Source: Petrosia ficiformis (Eukaryota; Porifera; Demospongiae; Haplosclerida; Petrosiidae). Taken from it: a DNA stretch of 64,000 bases. The stretch covers positions 1,202,001 to 1,266,000 of the forward strand of contig OX345642.1 in assembly GCA_947044365.1 (NCBI GenBank), given 5' to 3'. The notes below the pieces were generated by a model. That model did no database searches. It was not told where the DNA came from and worked only from the letters and a program-made list of their open reading frames with translations. Shown one piece after another: positions 1-12,343 of the stretch (positions are counted from its first letter, which is position 1; each line of letters begins with the position of its first letter). A program made the translations under genes and the position numbers.

Positions 1-295
1 GGGCAAAGGAGGAAGAGAGAAAGCAGTGAAGATTGTGATATATTAACTGATCTCTTTGCTTCAGTTTTCGGTAGCCATTGCTCTGTGAGTATTAAAACAC
101 ATTGTAGATTATGAATAACAAATTATTTGTAATAAAAATATACGATAAAAAAATTATAAAAATAAATGCAATGTTTTATAAATATTATGGACTTGTGATT
201 TATAATACTATAAAATTAGATTTATAATAACAATCACATTGTTATTATAATTGCCTTGAGCAATAATCCACACTTTTCATGCATCTGCGTGTGTA

Positions 296-326
<31 letters not shown>

Positions 327-1620
327 TTGTGTGTATCTGTTTGTTGGTGTGCGTGTATGTGTGCGTGAATGTGTGTACTAGTTCAATCTCTCTGAATAGG
401 TTCTTGTGGTAATTCATAGTCAGCTGCAGTTTGATGGAAGTACACTTCCTCCTGGACACTGTTATCTTGGATGTGTTGTGAAAGACAATTTACAGAAAGC
501 GTTCTTCATAAGAGTTATTGATCCATCAGTAAGAGACAGAAAGAGACAAAGAGAGAGAGAGAAGAAAGGCAGAGAGGGAGAAAGAGATTATATTGTTGTT
601 GTTGTTGATAAAACATTTGGCAGTTGAATCACTGTTGAACTATACATACAGTTGCTAGTACAGGAAATGTGGTAGTCACAACAATCTACATAATTATGTA
701 ACAGAGAAGAGATACTGAATTCCTAGTTCCTTATTTAAACTTTAGCTTTCTATCTATAGGCTATTAGTCTATCAGCATACCAACACGATCATGAGAACTT
801 ATCGTTTATATGTCAGAGTGAGAGAGAGAAGAGAGATTATATAGAAAGACAAATATGTTACATTCTTTGTTCTTCTCTTGTAGACCAGAGAGATGGTTGG
901 TGAGAAGAAGTTAACTAAACATTTTGAATATGACATGCCTTCAGATATAGTAATGACATTTCTATCTGAAGTACGTAAGTGTGTCTGTGTACACAATAAT
1001 AATAATAATAATAAATATATATATTACCTTGTGGTGAAGTGTAGGCTGAAAGGTACATTATTTGTTTTTTGTTATAAGTAATGTTCTGATAATCATGTAT
1101 AGTTTGAATCTCACAACATTATTGGTATTAAATGGTTGCTATGGTTACTATGCATTGTTGCTACGTCTGGTTAGTGATGACTAAAAAAGGCTTTCAGGAA
1201 AAAAAACCTGTCTGTGTATATCTCAGTTCTATACATAAATGCTATATTGTCTAACTACATACACATAGTATAATACATACTATACATAACATTATCATAT
1301 TACATTCCAGTGTGTGCTTTAAGTTAGTTAATTAAGCATTATTATTTCATTAGAGTGTGATGTTAAAGTGTTATGTTTTATATTGATATAAACATGTTTA
1401 CATTATTATGACAAGATTTAGTTTTTCACCTTGTTTGAGCATGTTGTATGGTATAAGTGATGATCTCTCACATCCATATAAAATATATAAGTGATAACTC
1501 CTTGTGATAATTATTATTAAATAACATGGTTTCTGTCCTTTTATGTATGTAAATACATAATAATGTAAATTAAGTTAATGTGTATGTATGTACATGTATG
1601 TATGTATGTATGTATGTATG

Positions 1621-1654
<34 letters not shown>

Positions 1655-4600
1655 TGTATGTATGTATTTGTGTATGTATGTATATATGTATGTATGCATG
1701 TATGTATGTGTATGTATGTATGTATGTACGTATGTATGTATGTATGTATGTATGTATGTATGTATGTATGTATGTATGTATGTATGTATGTGCATGTATG
1801 TATGTATATATGTATGTATGTATGTATGTGCATGTATGTATGTATATATGTATGTATACATTTGTATATGTATGTGGTATGTATGTATGTATGTAAACTA
1901 TGTATGTATGTATGTATGTACATGTATGTATATTTGTATGTACTAATTATGAAAATGATCTTCATTGATAGCATGGAATAACATGCCTTGGTTTCAGAGA
2001 CTTAGAAGAGAGAAACATATTCGTACGTCATGTTGATAGGATTGTACAAATGCAACAGGAAAGAAAGGTTAAAGTTCGAAAACACTCTTCATCTAGTCCT
2101 CCTGCACCAGATGGTATTAGCCCAACACAGTGAGTAGCTAGTTATGATAATTCAAAATGGTGTAGTGTGTGTATGTGTGGCTGTTTATATGTGTATATCT
2201 GTGTGTGGCGTTGTGTGTCTGTCTGTTTGTACATATGTGTGTCTGTCTGTTTGTGTGCATGTAGGTATATGTGTGTCTGTGTGTGTCTTTATGTCTGTGT
2301 GTATGTACGTATGTGTGTGTCTTTATGTCTGTGTTTATGTACGTATGTATGTATGGATGTCTGTGTGTGGCTTTTTGTCCATATGTATGTGTGTATGTCT
2401 GTGTGTGTCTGTGTGTGCGTGTGTCTGTGTGTGGCGTTGTGTCAGTGTGTATGTACGTATTTGTGTGTATCTATGTGTGGTAAATTAAAATGTGTAGTGT
2501 GATAATATCATATTTTCATATAGTAGTGTCAAGCAATTACTGAAAGCTGAGGAATTTGATGTACGTATACATTAACAAGGATAAGTGAAATATTCCGAAC
2601 TTGTATATAAATACAATTATGATTCTATTACATACTATCATTTTAATCCAATAGATTCACAATCTAACACCAGAATGGCAATATTTATTTGAACAAGCTG
2701 GACTCACTTTAGACCTGTTAAACGACAAGTCTATATTACAGTTTGTACTAACTAAAATATACGAGATGGGTGGAGCACCTAAGCAACTTCAAAACTTAAA
2801 ACAATGTAAATCTAACCAAGAAGAAAGAGTAGCAGCCATTGCTATGGATTCAGCATTACGTCATGAGTCTGTACGGGCAAGCCGTCTAGCTGATGAGCTA
2901 CGCAAGCATTCATCATCAAAGGATATTCCAAGAGCTTTGCCTCGTAAATTCCATCCTCCAACGTGTACATACAGTGGAGTCTCTACCAGATATAAGGAAC
3001 TATTAATGCAAAGGAGTTCTCTAAGTGCTTTATCTCCTCTTCAAATTCATTGCTACTGCAGTCACTGTGCAGCTGGTAAACCTCTTGTGTCTGTTTCTGG
3101 AACTCCACCTCATCAATATACTCTACCAGTTGGATGGTGTCAATTCTTATTGAGGTATTATAAAAAACATTTTATTATGAAATCAAAAGTCCCAAATCAA
3201 AACCGGCCAAAGACTGGGATAGTACCTCAATCAGTAACGAACTCAATCACTTCCATTCAACAATCCTCCATAAGTATAACTATGTACTATATTTTCTGCT
3301 TGTGTAGGAAGTGGTTAGTGTAATTTTGATGCTAAGGTACAATCCCAATATGGTTTGTGTGTTAATTGTGATATCCCCACATGTTACTGTTGCTATGGTT
3401 ACCGGATGAGTAAGGTTTTATAGTGACGAGTGAGTTGCAATGTTATTGTAAACAAATTCCAAGTTTTATGTGAATGAGTGGGACCAAAACAACCACATAT
3501 CACTCTTATGGCTTTTGAAATAATAATTTTAAGAATATGTAAACAGATACTATAGTATTACTTTGTAGTAAGTGGCTTGGCAGCTGCAGGCTTAGGGGAT
3601 ATTTCTGAACCTGTGGTCACTGATGTACTGGCTTGTGACCAGCCATATATCATGTGACATTGTGCCCTGTATATGGTATTACTAATCCATTCTGTTCCTG
3701 TCTCCATACTAATCATAATATTTTGTAACACTTCTGATCATAGGTACAAAGTTTCTGCTTGTGGCTGTGACTGTTGTGTTCAAATGTACTACTAATATCT
3801 AATGCATCTGTAATCATAAATACAATAGAATATTGTTTATCTAAACCGACCGTAGATTTATAGTTAAATATACTACTCAATGTATCATTATCACAATAGA
3901 GTATTATATTATATCTATTGGTTTATAACTCATCATAAATTCATAGTTCTCTATAATTATAAATAACATTTAATACTGTAGATCGCAGACACATTCCTTA
4001 TCCCAACGATTCTGTTCTAATTGGCATGTTGCATTTAGTACAGTGCCTGCTGGTCATGCAGCTAGTGTTATAAGAACAGGACGACTAATGCACTCAGTCA
4101 GTGATGGTAGCACACACCTTAGTCCAGATATAAAATGGGCCAGGAGGACTGCCAGCATTACACCGGAAATGTAAGTTGCATGAACTCTGTGTTAGGTTTA
4201 GCTACAGAGGATGGATAATACATGTTGATAGATGCTTTTAATATATAGCATTAGTAACTTTAGTAAGGCATTGTTGGTTTAACCTCTTTAAGTAAAGCAT
4301 TGCGACTTATAGCTATAACTAAATTACATAAAACAACAACTCTACTGCAATAATGTGTTGTTACTAGTGGACTTACTAAAATCCCTTTAGTAAGCCAAAT
4401 TATTTGTGATATTTTGTTTAATAACTACAACTGTAATAAGAAACTAGACATATAGTAATATAACAAGTCCAGAACATCGCTAGCTTGTTCACACACCTTT
4501 TATATACCTTATACACCCTGTATATAAGTGTACTTCGCTAATAGGTACCATGATGAAGTAGAAAGAAGGGATTTTAAAGTCAGCACTGCATTTCAAGTAA

Positions 4601-5290
4601 GTGATAAATAATTATTGTCATGAGGTGAATGAATGACAATCAACATAAATTATTAATTATGATCATCCAACTTAATTAACTCATACAGTATCATAGATTG
4701 GAAAAACTATTTCGTCCATAGTCCTTATCCACATTAATCTTCTTGAAATTTAAATATTTCATTCGGTCAACAATGAAACATCTTCCAGAAATTTTATTAC
4801 CAATGCATATACCGTGCAGTAAAATGTAATGTACACATAGAACACATGGAACACCCTGAATTCATATTTAGGTCATATTGAATTGTATACGTATCTGCAG
4901 TACTGAAGTGAAATTAAAATACATTTCATTAATTATAGTGCAGTAATTTACTGAGCATGCATTCATGTACATTTCAGTAAATTTCCATTTAACATCATGT
5001 CAGTCAAGCAAGTATTCATTGGGATAGCATTGCAAAGACTATCCTTAGTAACATCAATCTACTTGCATGAATGTTAATGATATTTATTAAAAGAAACTCT
5101 ATAATTTATATGAATTAATATTTTGCCGCCTTTATTATTTTTTAAATCGTAGGTATTTGTACAGCCTGGTTCATATTCCATTGAGAGAAATGATGTACTT
5201 TCGGAACCATTACAACAAACTTGGAAAGCTTCGGAAAGAACTTATATATCATATGCTCTCCTCATTCAATTGCATCCTCTGTCAAAATAA
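1..5290 (+). CDS. WASP-like protein: WH1 + GTPase-binding domain + NEURL4-C-like domain (5' partial)
   Basis: Nine phase-compatible exons are visible (1-84, 400-528, 884-970, 1972-2129, 2524-2560, 2655-3154, 3982-4170, 4545-4596, 5153-5290), giving about 457 residues without the missing start. Residues about 5-130 match a WASP-family WH1 domain (GHCYLGCVVKDN, FFIRVID, then HGITCLGFRDLEERN). Residues about 165-215 match the WASP GTPase-binding domain (LTPEWQYLFEQAGL, IYEMGGAPKQL). No proline-rich region, WH2 or acidic VCA segment follows. Instead come a CSHCAAG cysteine pair, YTLPVGWCQFLLR, SNWHVAFST, DIKWAR and VFVQPGSYS, which resemble the C-terminal region of NEURL4-type proteins (family assignment from memory, moderate certainty). 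The GBD and the LPVGW motif lie in one uninterrupted exon, so the fusion is not a mis-joined model. By inference it could bind Cdc42/Rac and WIP-like ligands without activating Arp2/3. Confidence 0.8.
297..326. repeat. (CTGT)n microsatellite
   Basis: Short run of CTGT units in the first visible intron of the WASP-like gene, next to a GTGT-rich stretch that runs to about 375. Confidence 0.9.
1578..1945. repeat. (GTAT)n microsatellite, intronic
   Basis: About 370 bp of GTAT units with scattered interruptions, in the intron that ends at 1971, only about 25 bp before the next exon of the WASP-like gene. It creates long spurious Tyr/Val/Cys/Met open frames on the plus strand and Tyr/Ile/His/Thr frames on the minus strand. 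Confidence 0.95.
2160..2490. repeat. GT-rich low-complexity tract
   Basis: Irregular GTGTGTCTGT and GTATGT units filling the intron between the exons ending at 2129 and starting at 2524. Confidence 0.9.
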
Positions 5291-5402
5291 GCCAATTATG
5301 TTTTCATTTTTTGTCATTATTAATTAATGTTTTACGAATAATTTACCATATTTGTGTACGGAGTTATACGGCCTGACAAATTTGACAAGAAATCAAATAA
5401 AA

Positions 5403-6895
5403 ATGGCTACTAAACTATATGTTGGTAATTTAGCCGAAACTGCTAGTGAAAAAGGCATTCGAGAACTGTTTGAGTCATTTGGACAAGTGAATGAAGTAGC
5501 TGTTCTTCGTGGATTTGGTTTTGTCGTAAGTTTTGAATTCTAATTTGAAATGATTGTCTCGATTTGTTGGGGAAATATCTATTGTATATATCTCGTGTCT
5601 TACACCTATATTTAGCACTTCAGAAAGTCCGAAGATGCAGAAGCAGCTCGAGAGGCTCTGAACGAGTCGGATTTCATGGGTACACGCATCCAAGTTCAGG
5701 TTGAGCCCCGATTACTAATTATTCGTATGCCCTCATGTTTCGATATAAATCGTCTCGATCGAAAACACGCATCATATCGTTTCGCACATTTTGTTTCACT
5801 TATAGGTTTCTCGTACGAAAGGTCACGGTTTTGGAGGCCGAGGAGGTGGCAGACAATCTGGTGGTCGTGATGGCTATAGAGGGTCAGTGTATGCTTTCGT
5901 TACACCACACCTATCAAAATAATGTATTCGCACATGATTTGTAATGCATAATAATGTATTTCTCTCAAACAGTCATGACAGAGGCCGATATGGTGAGTCT
6001 AACTCTGGCCGAGGGTATGATAGAGGACATGACAGTTATGGTCGCTATGGAGATCGTCATGGTGATCGTTACCATAACGACCGTGATCGATATAGCAGCA
6101 ATAGTTACAATGATGATCGATATGGTCGCTACAGTGACTACCGAGAACGAGACTATGATCGTTATGATTATGGGTATTCACGAGGAAGAAGTCGATCTCC
6201 TTCCTCACGGGATTACTACCGAGACAGGTGAGTCGTCCGGAACCATAATGACCCCATATTCTGAGGTCAAAGGTCGAGACGGTTTTTGCCAAAATCGTAT
6301 TACTATTTTAGTTTAGCATCAACACAAATCATTTTATAGCATGTATATTATACATTAAAAGTAGGGCTGGGAATCGGCTGAGATTCTGAAATCGATTATC
6401 ACTAACTACAATCGAATGATAATTGATTAAAATCAGTAGGTAGACGTAATTAGGCCAAGTCAATTAATGCAGGAAACTCATCCCATTTAATGATCTAAAA
6501 GGCTTCCCGTCACTTCCACATTGTACATTATTTGCTGTCGCATGCTTAATCGATTAATTGATTAATCATCCCACCAGCCCTAATTAGGAGACTAAACAGT
6601 TAAGATTATCACAAAATAATATTCACAGCCCATGAAACATTTACTTACAGACCTCGTGTGTTCATAATGTCTGCTTGACATGTTGTATTGAATATTCGAT
6701 TATACTAGTAAAACAGGTAATTTTTTGTATGTAGTTACTATGCTCGTGATAACTATAGGGATGGTTATGGAAGTAGCCGAGACTCGTATAGAGATTACGA
6801 TAGAGATCATTACAGGTAAGAATTCGTTTACCAAACCTATCCATAAATTAATTGTTTGTTTTTATGAACGTACAAACAGACAATCTCGTTACTAA
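5403..6895 (+). CDS. Single-RRM RNA-binding protein with RG- and RS/RY-rich tail
   Basis: Exons 5403-5525, 5616-5699, 5806-5882, 5973-6227, 6735-6815 and 6880-6895 join in phase to give 211 residues. The start follows a stop-containing leader and opens directly with MATKLYVGNL, the RNP2 motif. RNP1 is GFGFVHF, split by intron 1. After the RRM (about residues 1-70, like SR proteins and RBM4/lark) comes a Gly/Arg stretch (GFGGRGGGRQSGG), then a long Arg/Asp/Tyr/Ser region ending in SRGRSRSPSSRDYYRDR and SRDSYRDYDRDHYR. It is likely a nuclear splicing or mRNP factor. It starts only 112 bp after the WASP-like stop on the same strand. The donor after HY overlaps an in-frame TAA (6817-6819), so retaining the last intron gives a 207-residue form. 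AATAAA-like signals lie near 7030. Confidence 0.85.
6362..6581. mobile_element. Short nonautonomous DNA transposon (MITE), hAT-like ends
   Basis: Starts TAGGGCTGG and ends CCAGCCCTA, an exact 9-bp terminal inverted repeat, with ATCGATTA-rich subterminal sequence at both ends. It is about 220 bp, has no coding capacity and sits in the intron 6228-6734. The hAT assignment rests only on similarity of the ends to the TAGGGCTGGG type; I could not define a clear target-site duplication. Confidence 0.65.
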
Positions 6896-7408
6896 TCAAG
6901 TTGGAGATGATTCGACCATTCAACAACACACAGTAATCTTATCTCACATCCCTCCCTCCTTCCCCTGTCTGTAAAATAAGTATTTTAAAGAATTTTGTTT
7001 GTTATTTTGTATTCATTACTTGTTATTATAAATAAAATAATATAATTATTATTTATCTGTTTTGTTTCGTTATATTATCTTGGTAACCTAATTTTTTGTA
7101 GTCTTCCTTTTCCATTAAATCTCTGTTAAGGAAAAAATGTACCTGTAATTTGGAGATAGCAACTATTTTTTTGGGTGAGGTTCAACTGAAAACATTGTAT
7201 CATAACAGATTCCCCTCTTCCTTCGTCCAATATCACAGAACCACGAGCAGTTTTACAGCCATAAATGAATGGGAATGCTAAAAATATATATACTAACCAT
7301 ATTGAGAACAGTACCTGATTAATAGTAATGGATGCATGAACCAAGTAGTTTGAAAATGAGTATCGTGGTATCAAATACATATTGCAATGTGTACAATGCA
7401 AAGTCTTG

Positions 7409-7657
7409 CATAGCCAGACTCAACTTACTATGAAGGAAGGGTCTGGTCAACCCATTATACTAGCGTTCATCAAGAGTTTATCCAGATTTTTAGTTATTTT
7501 AGCAGGTGAGAATAAGTATATTCATAACTATACTAAGCCAGCTGTATGAATATTGTCACTACAGTTATGACGAGTTGCCAGGTACTTGGGGCTCTTGATG
7601 AATACTAGCACAGTGGGTCCTTCCTTTGTAGTAGGTTGGGTCTGGCTACGCGAGACT
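7409..7657. mobile_element. Foldback MITE
   Basis: Imperfect inverted repeats of about 65-70 bp: the left arm contains GCATAGCCAGACTCAACTTA and the right arm reads as its diverged complement (GGTTGGGTCTGGCTACGCGA). The core is about 100 bp and noncoding. The rest of the 6900-8340 gap holds only AT-rich sequence, short TATC runs near 7760-7795 and 7917-7935, and no gene I can support. Confidence 0.7.
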
Positions 7658-8344
7658 ATACAATGCATGTGTTCATAATCACCTCATAAATGACTTCAGT
7701 ATACACAAAATAGAATTAGGAGTGTAGTAACAGCAGTATTATAGTACTTGATATAATTATATCTATCTATATATCTATCTATCTATGTGTCTGTGCATGC
7801 ATTGATATCAACAGGAATTACCAGCGAGTGTAGAAGACACAAACACATGTGGTAGAATAAAATAGGGATATATTATTGAAGCTTATAATACTACTTGATA
7901 TATATATCCTGTCCATATATCTATCTATCTATGTTTTGCATGCATGGCTCGCTAATTAAATCAAGGGAGTTGTCAACAGGTAATTAGAATGGGTATGATG
8001 GCTCATTAATTTTAATTATACCAATAAATTATTGATGCACCTGTCCATTCTACATTTTAAATATTCTTTCGCTTCTTGTCTGCAGTGAAAATGCTCAAGA
8101 TGATGTTGTTTCAAACAAGTCATGTATAGCTCCATGTATTGTTTGCATTCTCCTGTATTGAAAACAAAAAGGATTTCAACGCAATAACATAATTATAGTA
8201 ATATATAAATGAATTCTTACCTTCATGATCCAGTGGAAAGCTACCTTTGTCTGGAGGCTTTGGTCTGAAGATTTTTTGACCAGTATTCATGAGTAGTCTA
8301 AGGGCGGAGCTGGGTGGAGTGCAGGTACCACCGTACTAGTAAAG

Positions 8345-10542
8345 ATGGCCTCTAGATGGAGAGTATGGGAAGGATCAGCCCACGTGGATGCTTTTGTTTC
8401 AAATAGAGATGGGAATTGCATGAAATATACACCAGTACATCACACCTTTGACTGGAAAGATCTCCCAACTCTTCTAAATGCCACTCAACTTCATCCCAAA
8501 CTAAAATATCAGATTTATCAAGATTCCTGTAAGATGCAAATCTATCATAGTCCACTAATCCTAGTAATTATATTTATAATGCTGTTTCTTTCAATAGTTG
8601 CTATGAAATCAAAAATGAAAGGTATTTCAGAATCAAGTACCTGTTGTTCGGGTAAGGGAAGAGCTGAGGTTCTACGTATGAGACTAGGAGTTCGAATTCC
8701 AGATAGGAGCTCATCTGGTTTGGAATTTAATCTCGTGTTGCAACAGAAAAGGAAAGACGACTTATTTAATGGAAAAAGGTGTTGTATGTAAATTAATGAG
8801 TAATTATATAATAACTAATCGTAAATAATGATTTATAATCATGTTATTATTGTTATTATTATTATTATTATTATTGTATTCCATCAGTCTTATTATTTAT
8901 TCATCATCGTTATTATTTAATTATTTCTAATTATTGAGACTCCTGAAATATTCAAATCAAAAGTTATATAATTAAAATCGTTGAATCTGAGTTGTGACTA
9001 AATTATAAATGACGAAGTAAATATTAAATTATTATTGTTTCTTGACCTATATATTACAACTATATTGTACACCATATGTATGTATTTATGTTGAGAGCTG
9101 GTTCTCATTATATTAATTAAAAAGTAATTAAAAAGTATAATTATAATTAATATAATTATTATTATACTCAGAATATTCATAATACATTAAATAATAATAT
9201 TATAAAACAAGAAATATGAGGTAGATTGCAACCCCATGATTAATAACATGTAGATAGTTATTAAGTCTAATTAAATTATTAATTATTATTAATTATTTTC
9301 TTACAGTTCTAAAAGTGTAGGCAGTGCCTCTCAACTTTCTAATTTCCATATGGTAAGTCTCCTCCTCCTTCTTAAACCAGTAGTAGTGAAAGGGTGGCCT
9401 ATCTCCCCCAAGCATTTTACTTTTGAACAGGTCATGCACCATTGACTGCTCTCCATCTACCCACCTGAAGACATACTTGTGGTCGCTCTGTTGCTCTATG
9501 TTTTACAACATTGCTTCGAAGCAATGCTATGACGCATACTATAACTATTTTGCACTAGCTGTATAGTATAATACTGCATTGACTATTTAATTGTTGTAAT
9601 TTCATGGATGCTTGCGACAGTTGTGTTAATTGTAATGTGATTATATAGTAAAATGTGTGTTTGTTTTTGTGGCCCTACTATGTTGGATTCCCCACTATCG
9701 ATCACAAGAATTCTTCCGACTCCTTAAACGCACTTGGCAGGTCTAGTTTCACCACAGGCATCTGCATTTCTTTGACATTATTTCATTTTTTAAAATCCAC
9801 TAACTGTTAGAATGAATTAGTGTTTATGCATCACTAATCTATTGTCAACTAGTGTGATGGAGTTCTTGTTATAATGTTTATCAATTCTCAATTGGGCTTT
9901 ACAACGTTTACAACTCAATGTTCAATGATCACTTGTAAACTTATGCGGTGTGTAAATTCAACTAATCTACCATATGAATTGTTTTTGTAAATCTACAGAA
10001 TATAAAGCTAGACGAGCAAACACTGTATTTTAAAAATTTACCAAAGAATCTACCAGAGCAGGTGAGAGGAATTAAGTATACATACATACGTACATAAATA
10101 CATATATACATACATATATACATACATACATACTTGCATGCATGCATACATACGTACATACATACATACATACATACATACATACATACATACATACATA
10201 CATACATACATGCATACATACGTACATACACATATACATACATACATACGTACATACATACATACATACATATGTACATACATACATACATACGTACATA
10301 CACATTGTAATTACACATATACATACATACATACATACATACATACATACATACATACACACACATACACACACATACACACATACGCATATACAATGTA
10401 TATATTTATTGATTCTTAATAGGAGTTACAAGATACGGTAATGGCTTTTGGTAAGGTTTCGTTTTGTAGAATATATCATGGTGAGAAAGATTCAATAGGT
10501 TATGTGAGGTTGGTAATGTATGTGCATGTATTGCTATGTATG

Positions 10543-10576
<34 letters not shown>

Positions 10577-11217
10577 TCTATGTATGTATATATGTATGTG
10601 TGTATGTATGTATGTATCTATGTATGTATGTATGTATGTATGTATGTATGTATGTAGGCATTTATCTATATGTACTACATATGCATATGTATGTATGTTT
10701 GTTTATAACTATGTATATGTATGTGTATATATATGACTATATCTATTATGTATTGTATGCATATAATTATATATATGTAAATATTATGTATATATATATA
10801 TATAATATGCATGTGTGTATGTATGTATTATATATATATGTATGTATGCATGTATGTATGTACATATGTATATATGTATGTATATGCATATATGTATCCA
10901 TTTACATATATGCATGTATGTAGGTATATATGTATGTATGTACATGTATGTATATTAATACACTATTGTTCATTTAGATTGGAAGAGCCTGGTGCTTGTG
11001 AGTGGGTGATATCCTATTTTCAGGGGATGCCCTATGATAGTGAGTTTCAATACTGTACTAGGCTCTGACTGCTAAACTGAAATTGTAATTAAGTTTACTT
11101 TACTGCTTACTCTTTGGCAGTATTCTGTATATTTTCTCTCAAGGGACAAAGCAGATTGCAGTTTGGTTATGTGAGTGTGTTTATTAAACTCTCTATACAG
11201 GAATTACACAGTTATGA
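8345..11217 (+). CDS. Unrecognised protein with C-terminal RRM
   Basis: A phase-consistent model is 8345-8563, 8631-8651, 8747-8778, 9307-9352, 9999-10061, 10423-10508, 10978-11039 and 11201-11217, giving 181 residues. Residues about 110-175 form an RRM: RNP2 LYFKNL, RNP1 SIGYVRL, with helix PEQELQDTVMAFG. The N-terminal 75 residues (MASRWRVWEGSAHVDAF, FDWKDLPTLLNATQ) match nothing I know. An apparent membrane segment read straight through 8564-8630 lies in an intron with a normal acceptor, so I do not believe it. If the last intron is not removed, the protein ends at 11068 with a slightly longer tail. Two introns are filled with ACAT/GTAT repeats. The microexon at 8631-8651 is the weakest part of the model. 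Confidence 0.6.
9354..9800 (-). pseudogene. Antisense coding-like fragments inside an intron
   Basis: On the minus strand two stretches read like protein. About 9495-9360 gives HKYVFRWVDGEQSMVHDLF followed by FHYYWFKKEEE. About 9780-9697 gives MPVVKLDLPSAFKESEEF followed by a stop. I could not join them with normal splice sites, and each is bounded by stops, so a decayed gene or transposon remnant is more likely than a live nested gene. The family is unknown; a faint likeness to a DIX-type fold is not strong enough to use. Confidence 0.35.
10075..10400. repeat. (ACAT)n microsatellite, intronic
   Basis: ACAT/GTAC units fill the intron between RRM-gene exons 5 and 6, starting within about 15 bp of the donor. 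Confidence 0.95.
10515..10965. repeat. (GTAT)n microsatellite, intronic
   Basis: GTAT/ATAT units fill the intron between exons 6 and 7 of the same gene. Together with 10075-10400, one RRM exon is flanked by complementary repeats (ACAT before it, GTAT after it on the same strand), which could pair in the transcript. Confidence 0.95.
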
Positions 11218-11552
11218 TTTTTGAGTATTGCAGTTTTCTAAAGCACTTGATGTTTTGTAAACAGCCAAAATTTCCATCAGTCAACACTTTCAGAACGTTG
11301 AATGTTTTTAATAAGTGAATTATTGAATACTGTACTGTTCTTTATAAACTGAACCTGTCTCATATGATAATTCTAAGCTTCAATTTACTATCCCCAACTG
11401 GGTTTATAAAGTCGATACAATAGTTTGTCAAGCAAATCTGAAGGGAGATACATCTATTGAGTATTATATTGTCCAACTTATTTTGTATCACTTTTTAATG
11501 TTTATACACAAATTTTAGATGAATAAAAATAGCTGTGTGTTTGATGATTGTA

Positions 11553-11850
11553 TGGATGGATGGATGGATGGATGGATGGATGGATGGATGGATGGATGGA
11601 TGGATGGATGGATGGATAAATGGATGGATAAATGGATGGATGGATGGATGGATGGATGGATGGATGAATGGATGGATGGATGGATGGATGGACAGATTGA
11701 TGGATAGATAAATGAATGCATGAATGGATGGATGGATGGATGGATGAATGGATGGATGGATGGATGGATGGATAAATGATTGATTAATGTGTTGAATGGA
11801 TGGATATATAGATGGATAGACTGCAGATATAATGGATGAATGAATGGAAA
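11553..11850. repeat. (GGAT)n microsatellite
   Basis: Long ATGG/GGAT run with AAAT and GAAT variants between the RRM gene and the forkhead gene. It gives spurious Trp/Met/Asp/Gly and Ile/His/Pro/Ser frames. The rest of 11218-12343 shows no gene. Confidence 0.95.
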
Positions 11851-12343
11851 TCTGGCTAAGAATGGAAAATAAATGTCTTCTTTTTTCCTTCAAGATACTT
11901 CCCAGCCTGTTGAATGTGGCTATGCTAACTATAATTAGACCTTGGGAAAAGTATTACATTTCCTTAAAGAGTCAGCAGAATATGAACACTAATCCCAATT
12001 TCCCACAGACTGGTACTAACATGATTAAGTTTCACTATTGTAACCAATTTGGTGTGATCACTGTATTGCTTTTTTTTCACTTGAATATATGTATATACAT
12101 ATATATAACATATTATTTTATTGCTTCAACTCTTTTTATATAATAATTTTTAGCACATTGAATAATTGTGTGGTTAATAATGATCGAATTTTTATGACGC
12201 AATGCGCCGACGCACAGTGCACTGAGTACGTATGGAAAGCATTTATAAGAACTTGCAGTAAAGGAATTATAGTTAGTTTTTGTAAACTTCGGGAGTGTTT
12301 TACAAATATTCAGTGTTCTGGTATTGTGCTAATCTATAGAAGT

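Noticed and set aside
1541..1981. Long open frames of Tyr/Ile/His/Thr or Met/Tyr/Val/Cys repeats (also near 10.0-10.9, 18.3-18.7, 29.4-30.0 and 35.4-36.1 kb)
   Set aside because: They are translations of GTAT/ACAT microsatellites, open on both strands and in all frames, and lie inside introns.
5954..6316. Met/Thr/Val/Ile-rich frame overlapping the RS/RG exon
   Set aside because: Frame-shifted shadow of the real Arg/Asp/Tyr exon at 5973-6227.
7126..7401. 91-codon minus-strand frame
   Set aside because: No recognisable motifs, no splice partners, and next to a MITE; most likely chance.
8531..8630. Membrane segment in the RRM protein (LILVIIFIMLFLSIVAM)
   Set aside because: This stretch is better explained as an intron with a GTAATT donor and a TTTCAG acceptor, which restores a phase-consistent model.
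12089..12343. N-terminal extension of the forkhead protein
   Set aside because: The frame is open by chance through a 5' leader; the segment is Cys-rich and unlike any Fox N-terminus, and ATG 12344 gives a normal protein.
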